Positions 35,328 to 43,377 of a stretch of 64,000 nt of DNA are shown here, in pieces. Source of the stretch: Acidobacteriota bacterium (GTDB lineage: Bacteria > Acidobacteriota > Terriglobia > Acidiferrales > UBA7541). Both the position numbers and the translations under genes were made by a program. The stretch lies in NCBI GenBank assembly GCA_013289955.1, contig JABCYZ010000003.1, positions 248,001-312,000 of the forward strand, in the 5' to 3' direction. The first letter of the stretch is position 1; each line of letters begins with the position of its first letter. The notes under the pieces are model-generated. The model was not told where the DNA came from. It did not search any database and saw only the letters and a program-made list of their open reading frames with translations.

Positions 35328-35342
35328 CCCAACTTACTTGGG
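35328..35342. promoter_or_regulatory. Candidate AbiEi operator 1
   Basis: CCCAACTTACTTGGG, a perfect 5-bp inverted repeat with a 5-bp spacer, ending 11 bp upstream of the AbiEi ATG. A related element lies about 105 bp further upstream. AbiEi repressors are known to bind two inverted repeats in their promoter (established for the family). Confidence 0.5.
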
Positions 35343-35430
35343 CAATCATACAGACTGCGGCTTATCGGCACAAGACCCGACCCTAGCGCTTTCTATGTCG
35401 CTGCTTCTAAGCCGCTTAGGCAATGCACAT

Positions 35431-35450
35431 TCCCCTGACTTTCTTGGGGA
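35431..35450. promoter_or_regulatory. Candidate AbiEi operator 2
   Basis: TCCCCTGACTTTCTTGGGGA: 5-bp arms with the same CCC-x-ACTT-x-CTTGGG layout as operator 1, about 105 bp away. The shared interior makes two related repressor sites likely. Confidence 0.45.
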
Positions 35451-35477
35451 TATATGCTTGCCGACAACCTTTAAGTC

Positions 35478-36331
35478 TTGTGGTCGGATCGGCATCGGCC
35501 GCAATGCGATGTCTATGTCGGTTTTCTCCTTGTCCTGCTTTCCTGCCACCGAAAACAAATCCCACCCCATCTCTTCAGGATTTCAGAGGATACGCATCCT
35601 TCGCCGTTTTTTTTCGGCAGCGAAGCAGCATCGGTTATTCCCCACGAAGGCGCGTTCGATGGAGTGAACCCCGTCCAGGATGCCCGTATTCCCAGAAATG
35701 CACGCGAAGCGCGCGAAACCTTTGCGTACAGCCTGGCCCAGATATATCGCGTTCTGAATATTCTGCCGTTGTTGCCCAAAGCAGTGATCGCCACAGCATC
35801 CTTTGCAGGACTTCGCGAAGGCGAATTGCGAGGGCTTGAATGGGCGGACTACACGGGTGACTCGTTGAACGTTAACAGATCCATTTGGAAGAGTTTTGTG
35901 AATGGACCTAAGACGCGAGCCAGCGCCCAAGCGCCCAAGCGGTTCCCGTCATTCGGCAACTAGCAGAAATCCTGGACGCGTACCGCCTGTCCATGGGGAA
36001 TCCGAAGACCGGGGTAATGTTTCACTCGGGCGGCGGCGACCACATGGACTTGAACAGAATGGGTCAGCGACTTGTCCGGCCAGCCGTGGAATCATTGCGG
36101 TTGGTATGGTATGGATGGCACGCGTGCAGACGCGGCATTGCATCGAACCTGTATGAATTGGGCGCGAATGAAAAAGTCGTCCAGCGCATCCTGCGTCATG
36201 CAAAACCGCACGTGACCAAAGAGTGTTACATCAAAGCCTTCGACCCGGCAGTCTTGGCGGCGATGAAGACTTTGGAGACGACTTTGGACGATTTCCACAA
36301 ATGTTCAGCAACTGTTCAGCAGGTGAATTGA
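35478..36331 (+). pseudogene. Tyrosine recombinase (island integrase) inactivated by an 8-bp duplication
   Basis: Family similarity starts near 35640 (GVNPVQDARIPRNAREARET) and runs through FAGLREGELRGLEWADY, which holds the first catalytic Arg, up to NGPKTRASAQA. There the frame shifts and resumes as AVPVIRQLAEILDAYRLSMG. It then carries H-x-x-R in WYGWHACRRGIASNL, LRHAKPHVTKECY with the nucleophile Tyr, and ends at 36331. Removing one copy of the duplicated 8 bp at 35922-35937 restores a continuous frame. The N-terminal arm and core-binding domains are also missing or scrambled. The stop lies 27 bp before the right tRNA-Ser fragment. Confidence 0.82.
35922..35937 (+). repeat. 8-bp tandem duplication causing the integrase frameshift
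   Basis: AGCGCCCA occurs twice in tandem, followed by a partial third AGCG. Deleting one unit joins the two catalytic reading frames without any other change, so this looks like a recent slippage event. Confidence 0.8.
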
Positions 36332-36358
36332 AGTAAATGTGTTAAGCTGTTGATAACA

Positions 36359-36400
36359 AACCGCGGAGAGGTGGCAGAGCGGCTGAATGCGGCGGTTTGC
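36359..36400 (+). other. Right attachment-like site: 5' half of tRNA-Ser(GCU)
   Basis: Second copy of the 42-bp tRNA-Ser 5' half, one mismatch from 29621-29662. Here the run continues GCTAA, giving the complete GCT anticodon, then departs from tRNA sequence; no variable arm or T-arm follows. It abuts the 3' end of the integrase remnant, so the 29.66-36.36 kb segment is bounded by near-identical tRNA fragments. Confidence 0.65.
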
Positions 36401-36518
36401 TAATTTTCCCTGCCCTGTTCGTACACACCACGCTTCATTTGTTTTGAATCACTTAGAGCGCGCTCAGTTGCACAGAAGCACCCCATTCGCAAACTATTGT
36501 GCAGCAAGTGTGCACCAA
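36392..36518 (+). repeat. 127-bp direct repeat, left copy
   Basis: It begins in the anticodon-stem GCGGTTT of the tRNA fragment and extends past a CTGTTCGTACACACCACG block to a TTGTGCA/TGTGCACC pair. It aligns without gaps to 48423-48549, at roughly 87 percent identity by hand count, with one mismatch in the first 43 bp after the att-like start. The pair brackets the 12-kb redox-gene block. Confidence 0.75.
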
Positions 36519-36819
36519 ATAGCCTTCCGAAAGAGAGCCCCGAGCAGTCCCACAATTGTCTACTTTCGTGATAGGCCGTAATCCGTCCATGACCGATACT
36601 AAGCGCGGAGATCACTTGCCACAAGGCGACTTCTCGTTACTTATGCGCATGTCCCGACCTGGATTACTTCCGATTTGCCGGCCCCACCCGCGACCTTCTC
36701 TGTCATACCTTCTTGCTTTGTAGAACAACTCATTTAGGCTGAAAGGTGAATCAAAATTCCTCCCATGAGCATGAACGTTTGATGCGACCAGAGCCTTGGC
36801 TGTGGTGTTGAAGCCGCTC
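36519..36819. other. Intergenic stretch after the left direct repeat
   Basis: About 300 bp between the direct repeat and the 3' end of the reductase gene on the other strand. No supported gene, RNA or terminator is visible. Confidence 0.4.
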
Positions 36820-37443
36820 TCACCGCAGTCGGCGGACGAAGTGGAGATCGAGCCCCGATAAAGGAGCGCCGACCTCGTGCATAGCACCGCCAATTGCCAG
36901 TGATCCGAGATCAATCGCGATCAATCCAGTGCTGTTGACTAACTCGATCACGAGCTGCTTGGCTTCGATGTCATCGCCGGATGTAAAGATGACGGTACGG
37001 GGTTTGTTAGGCGAGAAGTCCTGTATCCAGGCCATCGGCATGTTGCAGATCGATTTTACAAGCCGTGCGCCAACTGCCATCTCTGCAACGATCTCGCTAG
37101 AGGTGCGTCCCTTCAATGCGGCGCGCGATCTGGTCACGCCAGCCAGACTAATGTCTGGCGGCTCCAGATGTGCGTTCGTCGAATCGATCAGGATGCGGCC
37201 TCGCCAATCAATACCCTTGAGAGCGTCAGCTACACTGACCCAATGTGTGGCAAGAATGACGACGTCGCACTCGGCAGCCTGTTGTTTCGTTCCGGCGATG
37301 GCGCCTGGCCCAAGATCAGCGACAAAATCAGCCAGTGTTTCCGGACCTCTGGAATTGGATACAACGACGGTATGACCAGCGGTGATCAAGTGACGGCCGA
37401 ACGTCCTCGTTACGTTGCCGGCACCTATAAATCCTACTCTCAT
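36820..37443 (-). CDS. F420/NADP-dependent oxidoreductase-like Rossmann protein
   Basis: 207 aa from ATG 37443 with GGGAGG about 6 bp upstream. The Rossmann start is MRVGFIGAGNVTRTFGRHL (GxGxxT/G), followed by VVVSNSRGPETL and a DVVILATHWVSV strand. The C-terminal part includes RLVKSICNMPMAW and VELVNSTGLIAIDLGSLAIG, as in the F420:NADP oxidoreductase/YqeN-like family (COG2085). It probably reduces or oxidises NADP with a small partner; the cofactor specificity is not provable here. Its ribosome site lies about 90 bp after the end of the SDR pseudogene on the same strand. Confidence 0.85.
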   Translation of the reverse strand: MRVGFIGAGNVTRTFGRHLITAGHTVVVSNSRGPETLADFVADLGPGAIAGTKQQAAECDVVILATHWVSVADALKGIDWRGRILIDSTNAHLEPPDISLAGVTRSRAALKGRTSSEIVAEMAVGARLVKSICNMPMAWIQDFSPNKPRTVIFTSGDDIEAKQLVIELVNSTGLIAIDLGSLAIGGAMHEVGAPLSGLDLHFVRRLR

Positions 37444-37536
37444 GACCAACCTCCCTTCTTCTGTTGGAATTGCGAAAGAGCACGCCCGTTCATTTGTGAA
37501 GGCGCGTAGGTCGGGACTTCTATCCTGCGCTGCGGA

Positions 37537-38279
37537 TTATCTGGAAACGGTGCCCCCATCAACTGGCAGGTCGATGCCAGTGATGAAACTGCTCTCGTCG
37601 GAAGCGAGGAATACGGCTGCCGACGCAAGCTCATCTGCTGTTCCAAGTCGTCCCATCGGGATCATCTTCTTGAAGTAATCGCTTGTACCCTCTTCAGATC
37701 CTTAGCGCCGACATGGACCATGGGCGTTTCCGTCGGTCCCGGACTGATTACGTTCGCTCGAATGCCACGGCTGGCCAATTCCGCGGTCCAGGTCCGGACA
37801 AAGGAGATCAATGCTGCTTTCGTCGCCGAATACGCGCCGAAGGCCGGGATGCCCATTTGCCATGCGGCCGATCCAGACAGGATAATCGATGCATTGTCGG
37901 CAAGCAGCGGAAGCGCCTTCTGCACCGTAAAGTACGCTCCGCGTGCGTTCAGGTTAAAGTGCTTGTCATACGTTTCCGGCGTCGATTCTGCGAGTGAAAC
38001 AGGATCTACGACGCCGGCATTTGCGAAGACGACATCGACATGTCCCTTTACCTTTCGTACCGTTTCGTAGAGACGATCAAGATCGTCTAGCTTCGAGACA
38101 TCGCCCTGAACGGCCGTTACATTCTTCCCGATGACTGATACCGCCGCATCCAACTCCGCTTGACGACGCCCGGTGATAAACACATAGGCCCCTTCCTTCA
38201 CGAAGCGCTTGGCCGTGGCCAGGCCGATTCCGCTATTGCCCCCAGTGATGACAGCTACCTTCCCATCAAGTGCGCCCAT
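37537..38279 (-). pseudogene. Short-chain dehydrogenase/reductase with a 1-base frameshift
   Basis: Start ATG 38279 with AGGAGG upstream. Cofactor motif VITGGNSGIGLATA, NAG motif VVFANAGVVD, catalytic Ser in ILSGSAAWQMG and YSATK are intact. After [11 protein letters not shown] the frame stops at 37662. In another frame the expected C-terminus continues at once: [20 protein letters not shown], then [20 protein letters not shown] and VDGGTVSR, ending at 37537. A single missing base near 37680 explains it. The truncated product lacks the last helix and strand of the fold. Divergent from the TetR gene, with 108 bp between starts. Confidence 0.8.
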
Positions 38280-38387
38280 TTTTTCCTCCTTTGACGACGG
38301 GCTCTGGTCCGTGCCATTATGGAACACTCATTACAGATGTCGGGCAAGGCGCATCGGTTACACGATTTTGCGCTCTAATATCTATGA

Positions 38388-39008
38388 ATGGCGGCGAGCA
38401 AACGTATGAAAACAGGGAATGGAAAGACGGGACGACCGATCAGCTTTGATAAGGACGCGGCGCTCGAGGCTGCGATGCTGCTTTTTTGGGAACGGGGCTT
38501 TGAGGGCACCTCGATGGCCGATCTTACCCATGTGATGGGCCTCAGTCCCTCAAGCATCTATGCGGCTTTCGGCGACAAACAGGATCTGTTTGCGTTGGCG
38601 GCAAAGCGCTATCTGGAGTATCGAGCACAATATGCCGGGAGGGCGCTGGTGCAGCCGACCCTAGAGGGTGTCATACGTGCGCTTTTCGAGAACACGGTTG
38701 AGTTCCTGACCACTCCCGGTCATCCGCCAGCTTGCATGTCACTGGTGGGGGCGACGGGCTGCAGCGTGGACGCCACCCCCGCAAAGCAGCTCATGACCGA
38801 GATTCGGAAGCAGAATCAAGCTGCCATAAAATCGCGCCTTGTGAAGGCACGAAAGAGCGGGGAGTTGCCGAAGGAGATCAACATGGACGACTACACAAGG
38901 TATCTGTCGACGATTCTCGCCGGTCTATCCATCCAGGCAGCGAATGGTTCGACGAAGGCAGAACTCAAACGGACCGCAGAGATGGGGCTCCGCTACTTGG
39001 GTTATTAG
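38388..39008 (+). CDS. TetR/AcrR family transcriptional regulator
   Basis: 206 aa. The helix-turn-helix lies at about 15-65: FDKDAALEAAMLLFWERGFE, then GTSMADLTHVMGLSPSSIYA and AFGDKQDLFALAAKRYLEYR. The C-terminal ligand domain matches the TetR_C subgroup in YfiR/NemR-like repressors (CMSLVGATGCSVDATPAKQL). It is divergent from the frameshifted SDR gene, and the 108-bp gap between them is the likely operator region. Such repressors usually respond to electrophiles or drugs. Confidence 0.88.
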   Translation: MAASKRMKTGNGKTGRPISFDKDAALEAAMLLFWERGFEGTSMADLTHVMGLSPSSIYAAFGDKQDLFALAAKRYLEYRAQYAGRALVQPTLEGVIRALFENTVEFLTTPGHPPACMSLVGATGCSVDATPAKQLMTEIRKQNQAAIKSRLVKARKSGELPKEINMDDYTRYLSTILAGLSIQAANGSTKAELKRTAEMGLRYLGY

Positions 39009-39219
39009 AGTGTCTCCTGGTGACCTTCTGACTCTCGGCTCTCGCAACTTGGTCGAAATGTCGCCTCTCTTCTGAGATGTGACTCTATAAACCGCAGGGA
39101 GAAATTTCTGTGTTCTTCCCGGATGACGGGCAATGCGGAAGTAATGGGAAGTAATCGGATTGCTTCCAGCTTGCCGACCACTCGAAAGTTGACCAGACCA
39201 ATTAATTTAAGGGCGTGAA

Positions 39220-39825
39220 TCAGGAGTTTTGCGCAATACGAATCGGGGCTGGCGGTACCACGAGCTCGACAAGTCCGGTGGCCACGTCGTAGACGAGGCC
39301 TGATATGAGCCAAGAGCCCGGCAATGCGGGAATCGCCCGGAGCGCAGCAACGTCGAAGGCGACTGCCGCCCGAGGATCAGTGACCGCTTTTGTCTTGAGT
39401 TCGCCTTCCGGTATTTGAAAATAGTGCGCCAGCTTGGCGGGGTCGCCGACAAGGCGAGTGATGCCGCAATCGGTGTGCTGAAGTACGATGATGTGAAACT
39501 CACCGCCGCCTCCAGGAATCTCTCCGGCAACTTCACCGATTCGCCCGAGTAGTCCCAACTCTTCCAACAGCCCCGGCGTGATTCGACCGCCGATATTGCG
39601 CATCACGACGGCCTCGCCCGGTTTGATTCCAAGTATGTCGGCAGGATCTACACGCATATCCGCGCAACCGATGACGATCGCCTTTACATTTGGCAGCGCC
39701 CTCGGAAGCGAAGGCATGAGTGTGCCGTCAGCAGACTGCCGAGCAGCAAATTCTTTGTTACGTTGCAACATGTGGTCGAGATTGTTCAGCTCGCTGGCTC
39801 GCTGTGTAGCACTCGATTGGGTCAT
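39220..39825 (-). CDS. Beta-class carbonic anhydrase
   Basis: 201 aa from ATG 39825 with GGGAGG about 5 bp upstream. The zinc ligands are visible: Cys in VIGCADMRVDP (C-x-D-x-R), then His and Cys in LQHTDCGI (H-x-x-C). RNIGGRITPG matches the active-site loop. It interconverts CO2 and bicarbonate in the cytoplasm. The C-terminal segment SWLISGLVYDVATGLVELV is the usual final strand. No obvious operon partner. Confidence 0.87.
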   Translation of the reverse strand: MTQSSATQRASELNNLDHMLQRNKEFAARQSADGTLMPSLPRALPNVKAIVIGCADMRVDPADILGIKPGEAVVMRNIGGRITPGLLEELGLLGRIGEVAGEIPGGGGEFHIIVLQHTDCGITRLVGDPAKLAHYFQIPEGELKTKAVTDPRAAVAFDVAALRAIPALPGSWLISGLVYDVATGLVELVVPPAPIRIAQNS

Positions 39826-39982
39826 GGTGTCCTCCCTTTTCAAATAGATTCCGCAGCATTAGAGTCCGGTACATTGGCTTGTGGGACGTGATTGAGCGCT
39901 ATGGCCTAAATTAGTGGATTACGGGCAAACCGGAAGTAACGCCTCCGGGTTGTCACATTGCTCCCCATGAACGCGCTTCTCT

Positions 39983-40648
39983 TCAGAATTTCAATGGATT
40001 GAAGTTCGTTCCTTTGTCGAAGTAATCAACACTTTCGATTTTTTTGAGCCACAAGGATGCTCTGAGTGTTACCGGCAGCAAGAGAAGCTCCACACTGACT
40101 TTTGTAGAGCTTGCAACCAGAATGCTTTTTGTTAAGACGCCTGGCGGTATCATCCTCCACAAACCGAAAATGTAGAAGACGGCGGTATTCACCAATTGTG
40201 CGCATAAGGTCGAGGTCACGAAACGTGCCGATATATATCGTCCGTTAGTCCATACCTTCATTTTTGCCAGGACATAATTGTTGGCAATGTCGCCAGCAAA
40301 CATCGCGAGAGTGCCAAATAACACCAAGCGAGGGGCTGCGGATAGCACGTCAACGTAGGATTGATTGTTGGTCATAACCGCGGAGGGCGGATAAACAATG
40401 ACAAACTCGAAAATTACAATCGCCAAGAGCTGCGCTAAGATGCAGTACCACAAGACGCGTCGCGCGATCGCATACCCATAAACTTCGGTCAGGATATCGG
40501 AAAAAATATAGACAAAAGGAAAGTAGTAGATGGAAATCGAGAGGGGAATTCCCATGACGTCTATCAGCTTGCCAGCAGTGGGAATGCAAATGATGGCGAA
40601 GAAGACGCTCCAAAGAACGATGTGGTTCAGAAATTTATAATTCTGCAT
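39983..40648 (-). CDS. Queuosine precursor transporter (VUT family, YhhQ-like)
   Basis: 221 aa from ATG 40648 with GAGGG about 6 bp upstream; a start at 40675 lacks a ribosome site. Six or so membrane segments are visible, among them IVLWSVFFAIICIPTAGKLI, ISIYYFPFVYIFSDILTEVY and YCILAQLLAIVIFEFVIVYP. The VUT hallmark FSDILTEVYGY(A)IARRVLW is present. The family imports 7-cyano-7-deazaguanine or related bases. It is transcribed away from the MBL-fold gene, and a TTCCAAATATGGAAA motif lies between the two starts. Confidence 0.85.
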   Translation of the reverse strand: MQNYKFLNHIVLWSVFFAIICIPTAGKLIDVMGIPLSISIYYFPFVYIFSDILTEVYGYAIARRVLWYCILAQLLAIVIFEFVIVYPPSAVMTNNQSYVDVLSAAPRLVLFGTLAMFAGDIANNYVLAKMKVWTNGRYISARFVTSTLCAQLVNTAVFYIFGLWRMIPPGVLTKSILVASSTKVSVELLLLPVTLRASLWLKKIESVDYFDKGTNFNPLKF

Positions 40649-40683
40649 CCCTGACCCTCGCTTCGCCTCTGTCATCGAAATTA

Positions 40684-40698
40684 TTCCAAATATGGAAA
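40684..40698. promoter_or_regulatory. 15-bp regulatory motif, copy 1 (upstream of the MBL-fold gene)
   Basis: TTCCAAATATGGAAA, a palindrome (TTCCA-AATA-TGGAA), preceded by ATTA. The same module with three substitutions occurs at 42861-42875. In both, a CTAG lies exactly 36 bp after the motif start (40720 and 42897), suggesting the same activator-to-promoter geometry. Confidence 0.6.
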
Positions 40699-40779
40699 TC
40701 TAATTTCCGGCTTTGCCATCTAGTGCGAGTCCGGCAGTTCCCCTAGTGTGCGCTAGGCGTAACGCAAGGAGAATCAGAA

Positions 40780-41838
40780 ATGAGAATGTTGCCACTTCTG
40801 CTCATGTTCGCTGCCGCTCTGGGTAGTCAAGCCTCATTCGCACAAGAGTCGCAACCTACTGCGAAACAGCCTTCGGCACTGGCTGGTACCGATTCACCGG
40901 AGGCGTTGCGCGAACACGTTCCTGTGCTGCCTGCGGTAAGGGCGAAATACTGGAAAATCGATCCTGCAGTCGGATACGGGATGAAGGATTTCGGAAACGG
41001 CGTTTACGCGCTTTCCGATAATGGCTGGCAATCGGCGTTCCTTGTGACCGACGCGGGCGTCATCGTTTTCGATGCGCCGGCGAGCTATGGCAAACACATT
41101 CCGGAAGCCGTTGCTAAGGTCACAAACAAGCCGATCAAGATGTTGGTCTATTCCCACATTCACAAAGATCACATTGGAGGCTCCGAAGCGTTTAAGAACA
41201 TCCCTGGCTTGCAGGTCATCGCCCTCGACACCGTCAGCGACTTCCTTAAAGAAATAAACGATCCGAATCGCCTGATCCCCACGGTCACGTTCAATTCCGC
41301 GAAGACGATCAAGATGGGCGGCAAGACCGTGGAACTCACGCGGCATAACTACCACTCCAACGAAGGCGATCTTTTCATCTATGTGCCTGAGGCAAAATTC
41401 TTGATGGCTGTAGACTCCGTGACGTCGGGATACGTACCGTTTCAGGACTTCGATCTGTCGACCAACTTCCACCAATATTTGAAGATGTTCGACGAAATCC
41501 TCGCCTACAAATTCGACAACTTTATCGGCGGCCACCTCACCGATACCGGGACGCCGAAGGATGTCGAGGTCACTAAGGAATACACGAACGACGTGTATCA
41601 GACCGTCAAACGAATTCACAACGGCTTAAATGAAAGGGCCTTCGATGCCGAGATTGCCAAGACGATCGGTCCCGACAACGAGTTCCTGATATTCAAGGCT
41701 TTGCTGGATAAGGTGACGAGAGATTCTGTTGCTGAGCTTGAGCCTCGCTGGATCAATCGCCTGGCCGGCGTGGATGTTTGGTTGCCAAGCCATGTGCGCG
41801 CTGCCCTAATATACGTCCGTTGGGACGATAAGGAATGA
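40780..41838 (+). CDS. Secreted metallo-beta-lactamase-fold hydrolase
   Basis: 352 aa. Signal peptide 1-22 (MLPLLLMFAAALGSQASFA, then QESQ). The zinc motif H-x-H-x-D-H is in VYSHIHKDHIGG (about 125-130). A later His is in LTRHNYHSNEGD, an Asp in MAVDSVTSGY, and a His in NFIGGHLTDTG. Layout resembles subclass B3-like or lactonase relatives in the periplasm; the substrate is unknown. Its promoter region carries one of the two shared 15-bp motifs, linking it to the LysR-flanked operon 2 kb downstream. Confidence 0.85.
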   Translation: MRMLPLLLMFAAALGSQASFAQESQPTAKQPSALAGTDSPEALREHVPVLPAVRAKYWKIDPAVGYGMKDFGNGVYALSDNGWQSAFLVTDAGVIVFDAPASYGKHIPEAVAKVTNKPIKMLVYSHIHKDHIGGSEAFKNIPGLQVIALDTVSDFLKEINDPNRLIPTVTFNSAKTIKMGGKTVELTRHNYHSNEGDLFIYVPEAKFLMAVDSVTSGYVPFQDFDLSTNFHQYLKMFDEILAYKFDNFIGGHLTDTGTPKDVEVTKEYTNDVYQTVKRIHNGLNERAFDAEIAKTIGPDNEFLIFKALLDKVTRDSVAELEPRWINRLAGVDVWLPSHVRAALIYVRWDDKE

Positions 41839-41846
41839 AGAGCTCC

Positions 41847-42761
41847 TCAGGAGGGCAGCGAAGGAAATAGCGTCGGCGCCATTTGGGCAGCGAACTCCTT
41901 GAACACGCGCACGGGCCGCGTAAGGTAACGATTCCCCACATGGACCACCCAGAGGTGAAAGACGGTGAAGTGCCATTTCTGCATCACTTCAACGAGCCGT
42001 CCGTCGCGCAACAACTCAGGCTGAACCAGCGGAGGAAGGTCGCCAATTCCGGTGCCCGCAAGCAGCGCAGTCGCAAGGCCTGCATAGTCGTTCATCGCCA
42101 GGAAAGGCTGGAACACCAGCGTTTCCTTTTTCTTCCCGTTCGCTCGAACAAAGTTCCACGTTTTTGTCGGCGTCCAAAACGAGAAAGCGAGAAGCCTGTG
42201 TTCCAGTAAGTCTTGTGGTTTTTGGGGCCGCTTGCACTTTGCCAGATAGCTCGGACTCGCCACGAGTTGGTGACGGTAGGTCAGGATTCTGCGCGCGACG
42301 AGCGACGAATCTTTGAGTTGTTCTCCAACCTTGAACGCCAGGTCGACGCCCTCGACGATTTGATCCACAATCCGGTCCGTGATGAAGACCTGCACCCGGA
42401 CATTCGGGTACGATGCCTGGAATGCGCCGATGAGTGGGGCTAGCAACGAGTCGGAGATGCTGGGTGGCGCAGAAAGCCGCAATTCGCCGGAGACGTTCGA
42501 AAGGTGGTTCGAAGCGATGTTGTCGACCGCTTCGTTGAGTTCAACGGTGTGGCGAGCGTGTTCGAGAACTTCGGACCCCACGTCCGTCAGCCGAAGGCTG
42601 CGCGTCGAACGTTCGAGCAAGCGTACCCCGAGTTCGTCCTCAAGGTCAGCAACACGGCGGCTGACGGTTGAGGTCGGCATTTTCAAGAGTCGCGCCGCCT
42701 CCGAAAAGCTTTTCGCCTCGACTACTTTGGCGAAAATCATGAGGGAATTCAGGTCTGTCAT
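41847..42761 (-). CDS. LysR family transcriptional regulator
   Basis: 304 aa from ATG 42761 (MTDLNSLMIFAKVVEAKSF); an upstream start would add 9 residues. The winged helix is at 5-60 with EAARLLKMPTSTVSRRVADL as the HTH. The effector domain (about 90-295) begins GELRLSAPPSISDSLLAPLI, the CrgA/DsdC-like group that often has small aromatic or electrophile effectors. Divergent from the SnoaL-quinone reductase operon; the 170-bp gap carries the 15-bp motif shared with the MBL-fold promoter. Convergent with the MBL-fold gene, stops 8 bp apart. Confidence 0.9.
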   Translation of the reverse strand: MTDLNSLMIFAKVVEAKSFSEAARLLKMPTSTVSRRVADLEDELGVRLLERSTRSLRLTDVGSEVLEHARHTVELNEAVDNIASNHLSNVSGELRLSAPPSISDSLLAPLIGAFQASYPNVRVQVFITDRIVDQIVEGVDLAFKVGEQLKDSSLVARRILTYRHQLVASPSYLAKCKRPQKPQDLLEHRLLAFSFWTPTKTWNFVRANGKKKETLVFQPFLAMNDYAGLATALLAGTGIGDLPPLVQPELLRDGRLVEVMQKWHFTVFHLWVVHVGNRYLTRPVRVFKEFAAQMAPTLFPSLPS

Positions 42762-42860
42762 CAGGCGATGCACACCTCGGATAGTCACCTAACGCTAAAG
42801 GCCCGAAGAACTTCACCGAACATAGTACGACCACTCGGATGCGCGGTTCCGCAAAGATTA

Positions 42861-42875
42861 TCCCAAATTCGGAAA
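42861..42875. promoter_or_regulatory. 15-bp regulatory motif, copy 2 (LysR/SnoaL intergenic region)
   Basis: TCCCAAATTCGGAAA, preceded by ATTA as in copy 1 at 40684-40698, and with CTAG at the same +36 offset. It sits between the divergent LysR and SnoaL-like genes, the usual place for a LysR binding site. Confidence 0.6.
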
Positions 42876-42930
42876 ATACATTTGCTGTTTCGCCCGCTAG
42901 ACGAACGGGCGTGATCCAACTAGATTTCGC

Positions 42931-43359
42931 GTGGAGACGCCACCCAAAAGGACCGCAATCGTGAATGCAAACGAGAAGGCCGTTGCTGAAGTCCTTTCTA
43001 AGTATCAAGACGCGCTGAATAAATCTGATACCGATGCTGTGATGAAACTCTATGCATTCGACGCCGTGTTTATGCCGCAGAACAGCCCTTGGAGAGTCGG
43101 TACCGACGAGGTTCGCGGGGCCTATGACGCGGTCTTCCAAACCATCAAGCTGACCGTCAAGTTCAACGTAGCCGAAGTCGTAGAGATAGCACCGAATTGG
43201 GTATTCGCGCGCTCCAATTCGGCCGGGACCGTGAAGGTTCATGCGACGGGTGCCGGGGGTCCGGAGGCCAATCAGGAACTTTTCCTGTTTCAGAAAATCG
43301 ATGGGGCCTGGAAGATCGCGCGCTACTGCTTTTCCACAACCAACCCGGTACGTGCATAG
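42931..43359 (+). CDS. SnoaL/NTF2-like small protein
   Basis: 142 aa from GTG 42931; a GTG at 42961 (VNANEKAVAEVL) is equally plausible and neither has a strong ribosome site. The alpha+beta cone fold is shown by VLSKYQDALNKSDTDAVMKL, FDAVFMPQNSPWRVGTDEVR and the closing LFLFQKIDGAWKIARYCFST. Proteins of this SgcJ/EcaC type are annotated as oxidoreductase-like or isomerase-like, but many are orphan. First gene of a run of same-strand genes that starts opposite the LysR gene. Confidence 0.83.
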   Translation: METPPKRTAIVNANEKAVAEVLSKYQDALNKSDTDAVMKLYAFDAVFMPQNSPWRVGTDEVRGAYDAVFQTIKLTVKFNVAEVVEIAPNWVFARSNSAGTVKVHATGAGGPEANQELFLFQKIDGAWKIARYCFSTTNPVRA

Positions 43360-43377
43360 GGACCAAGAGGACGAACC

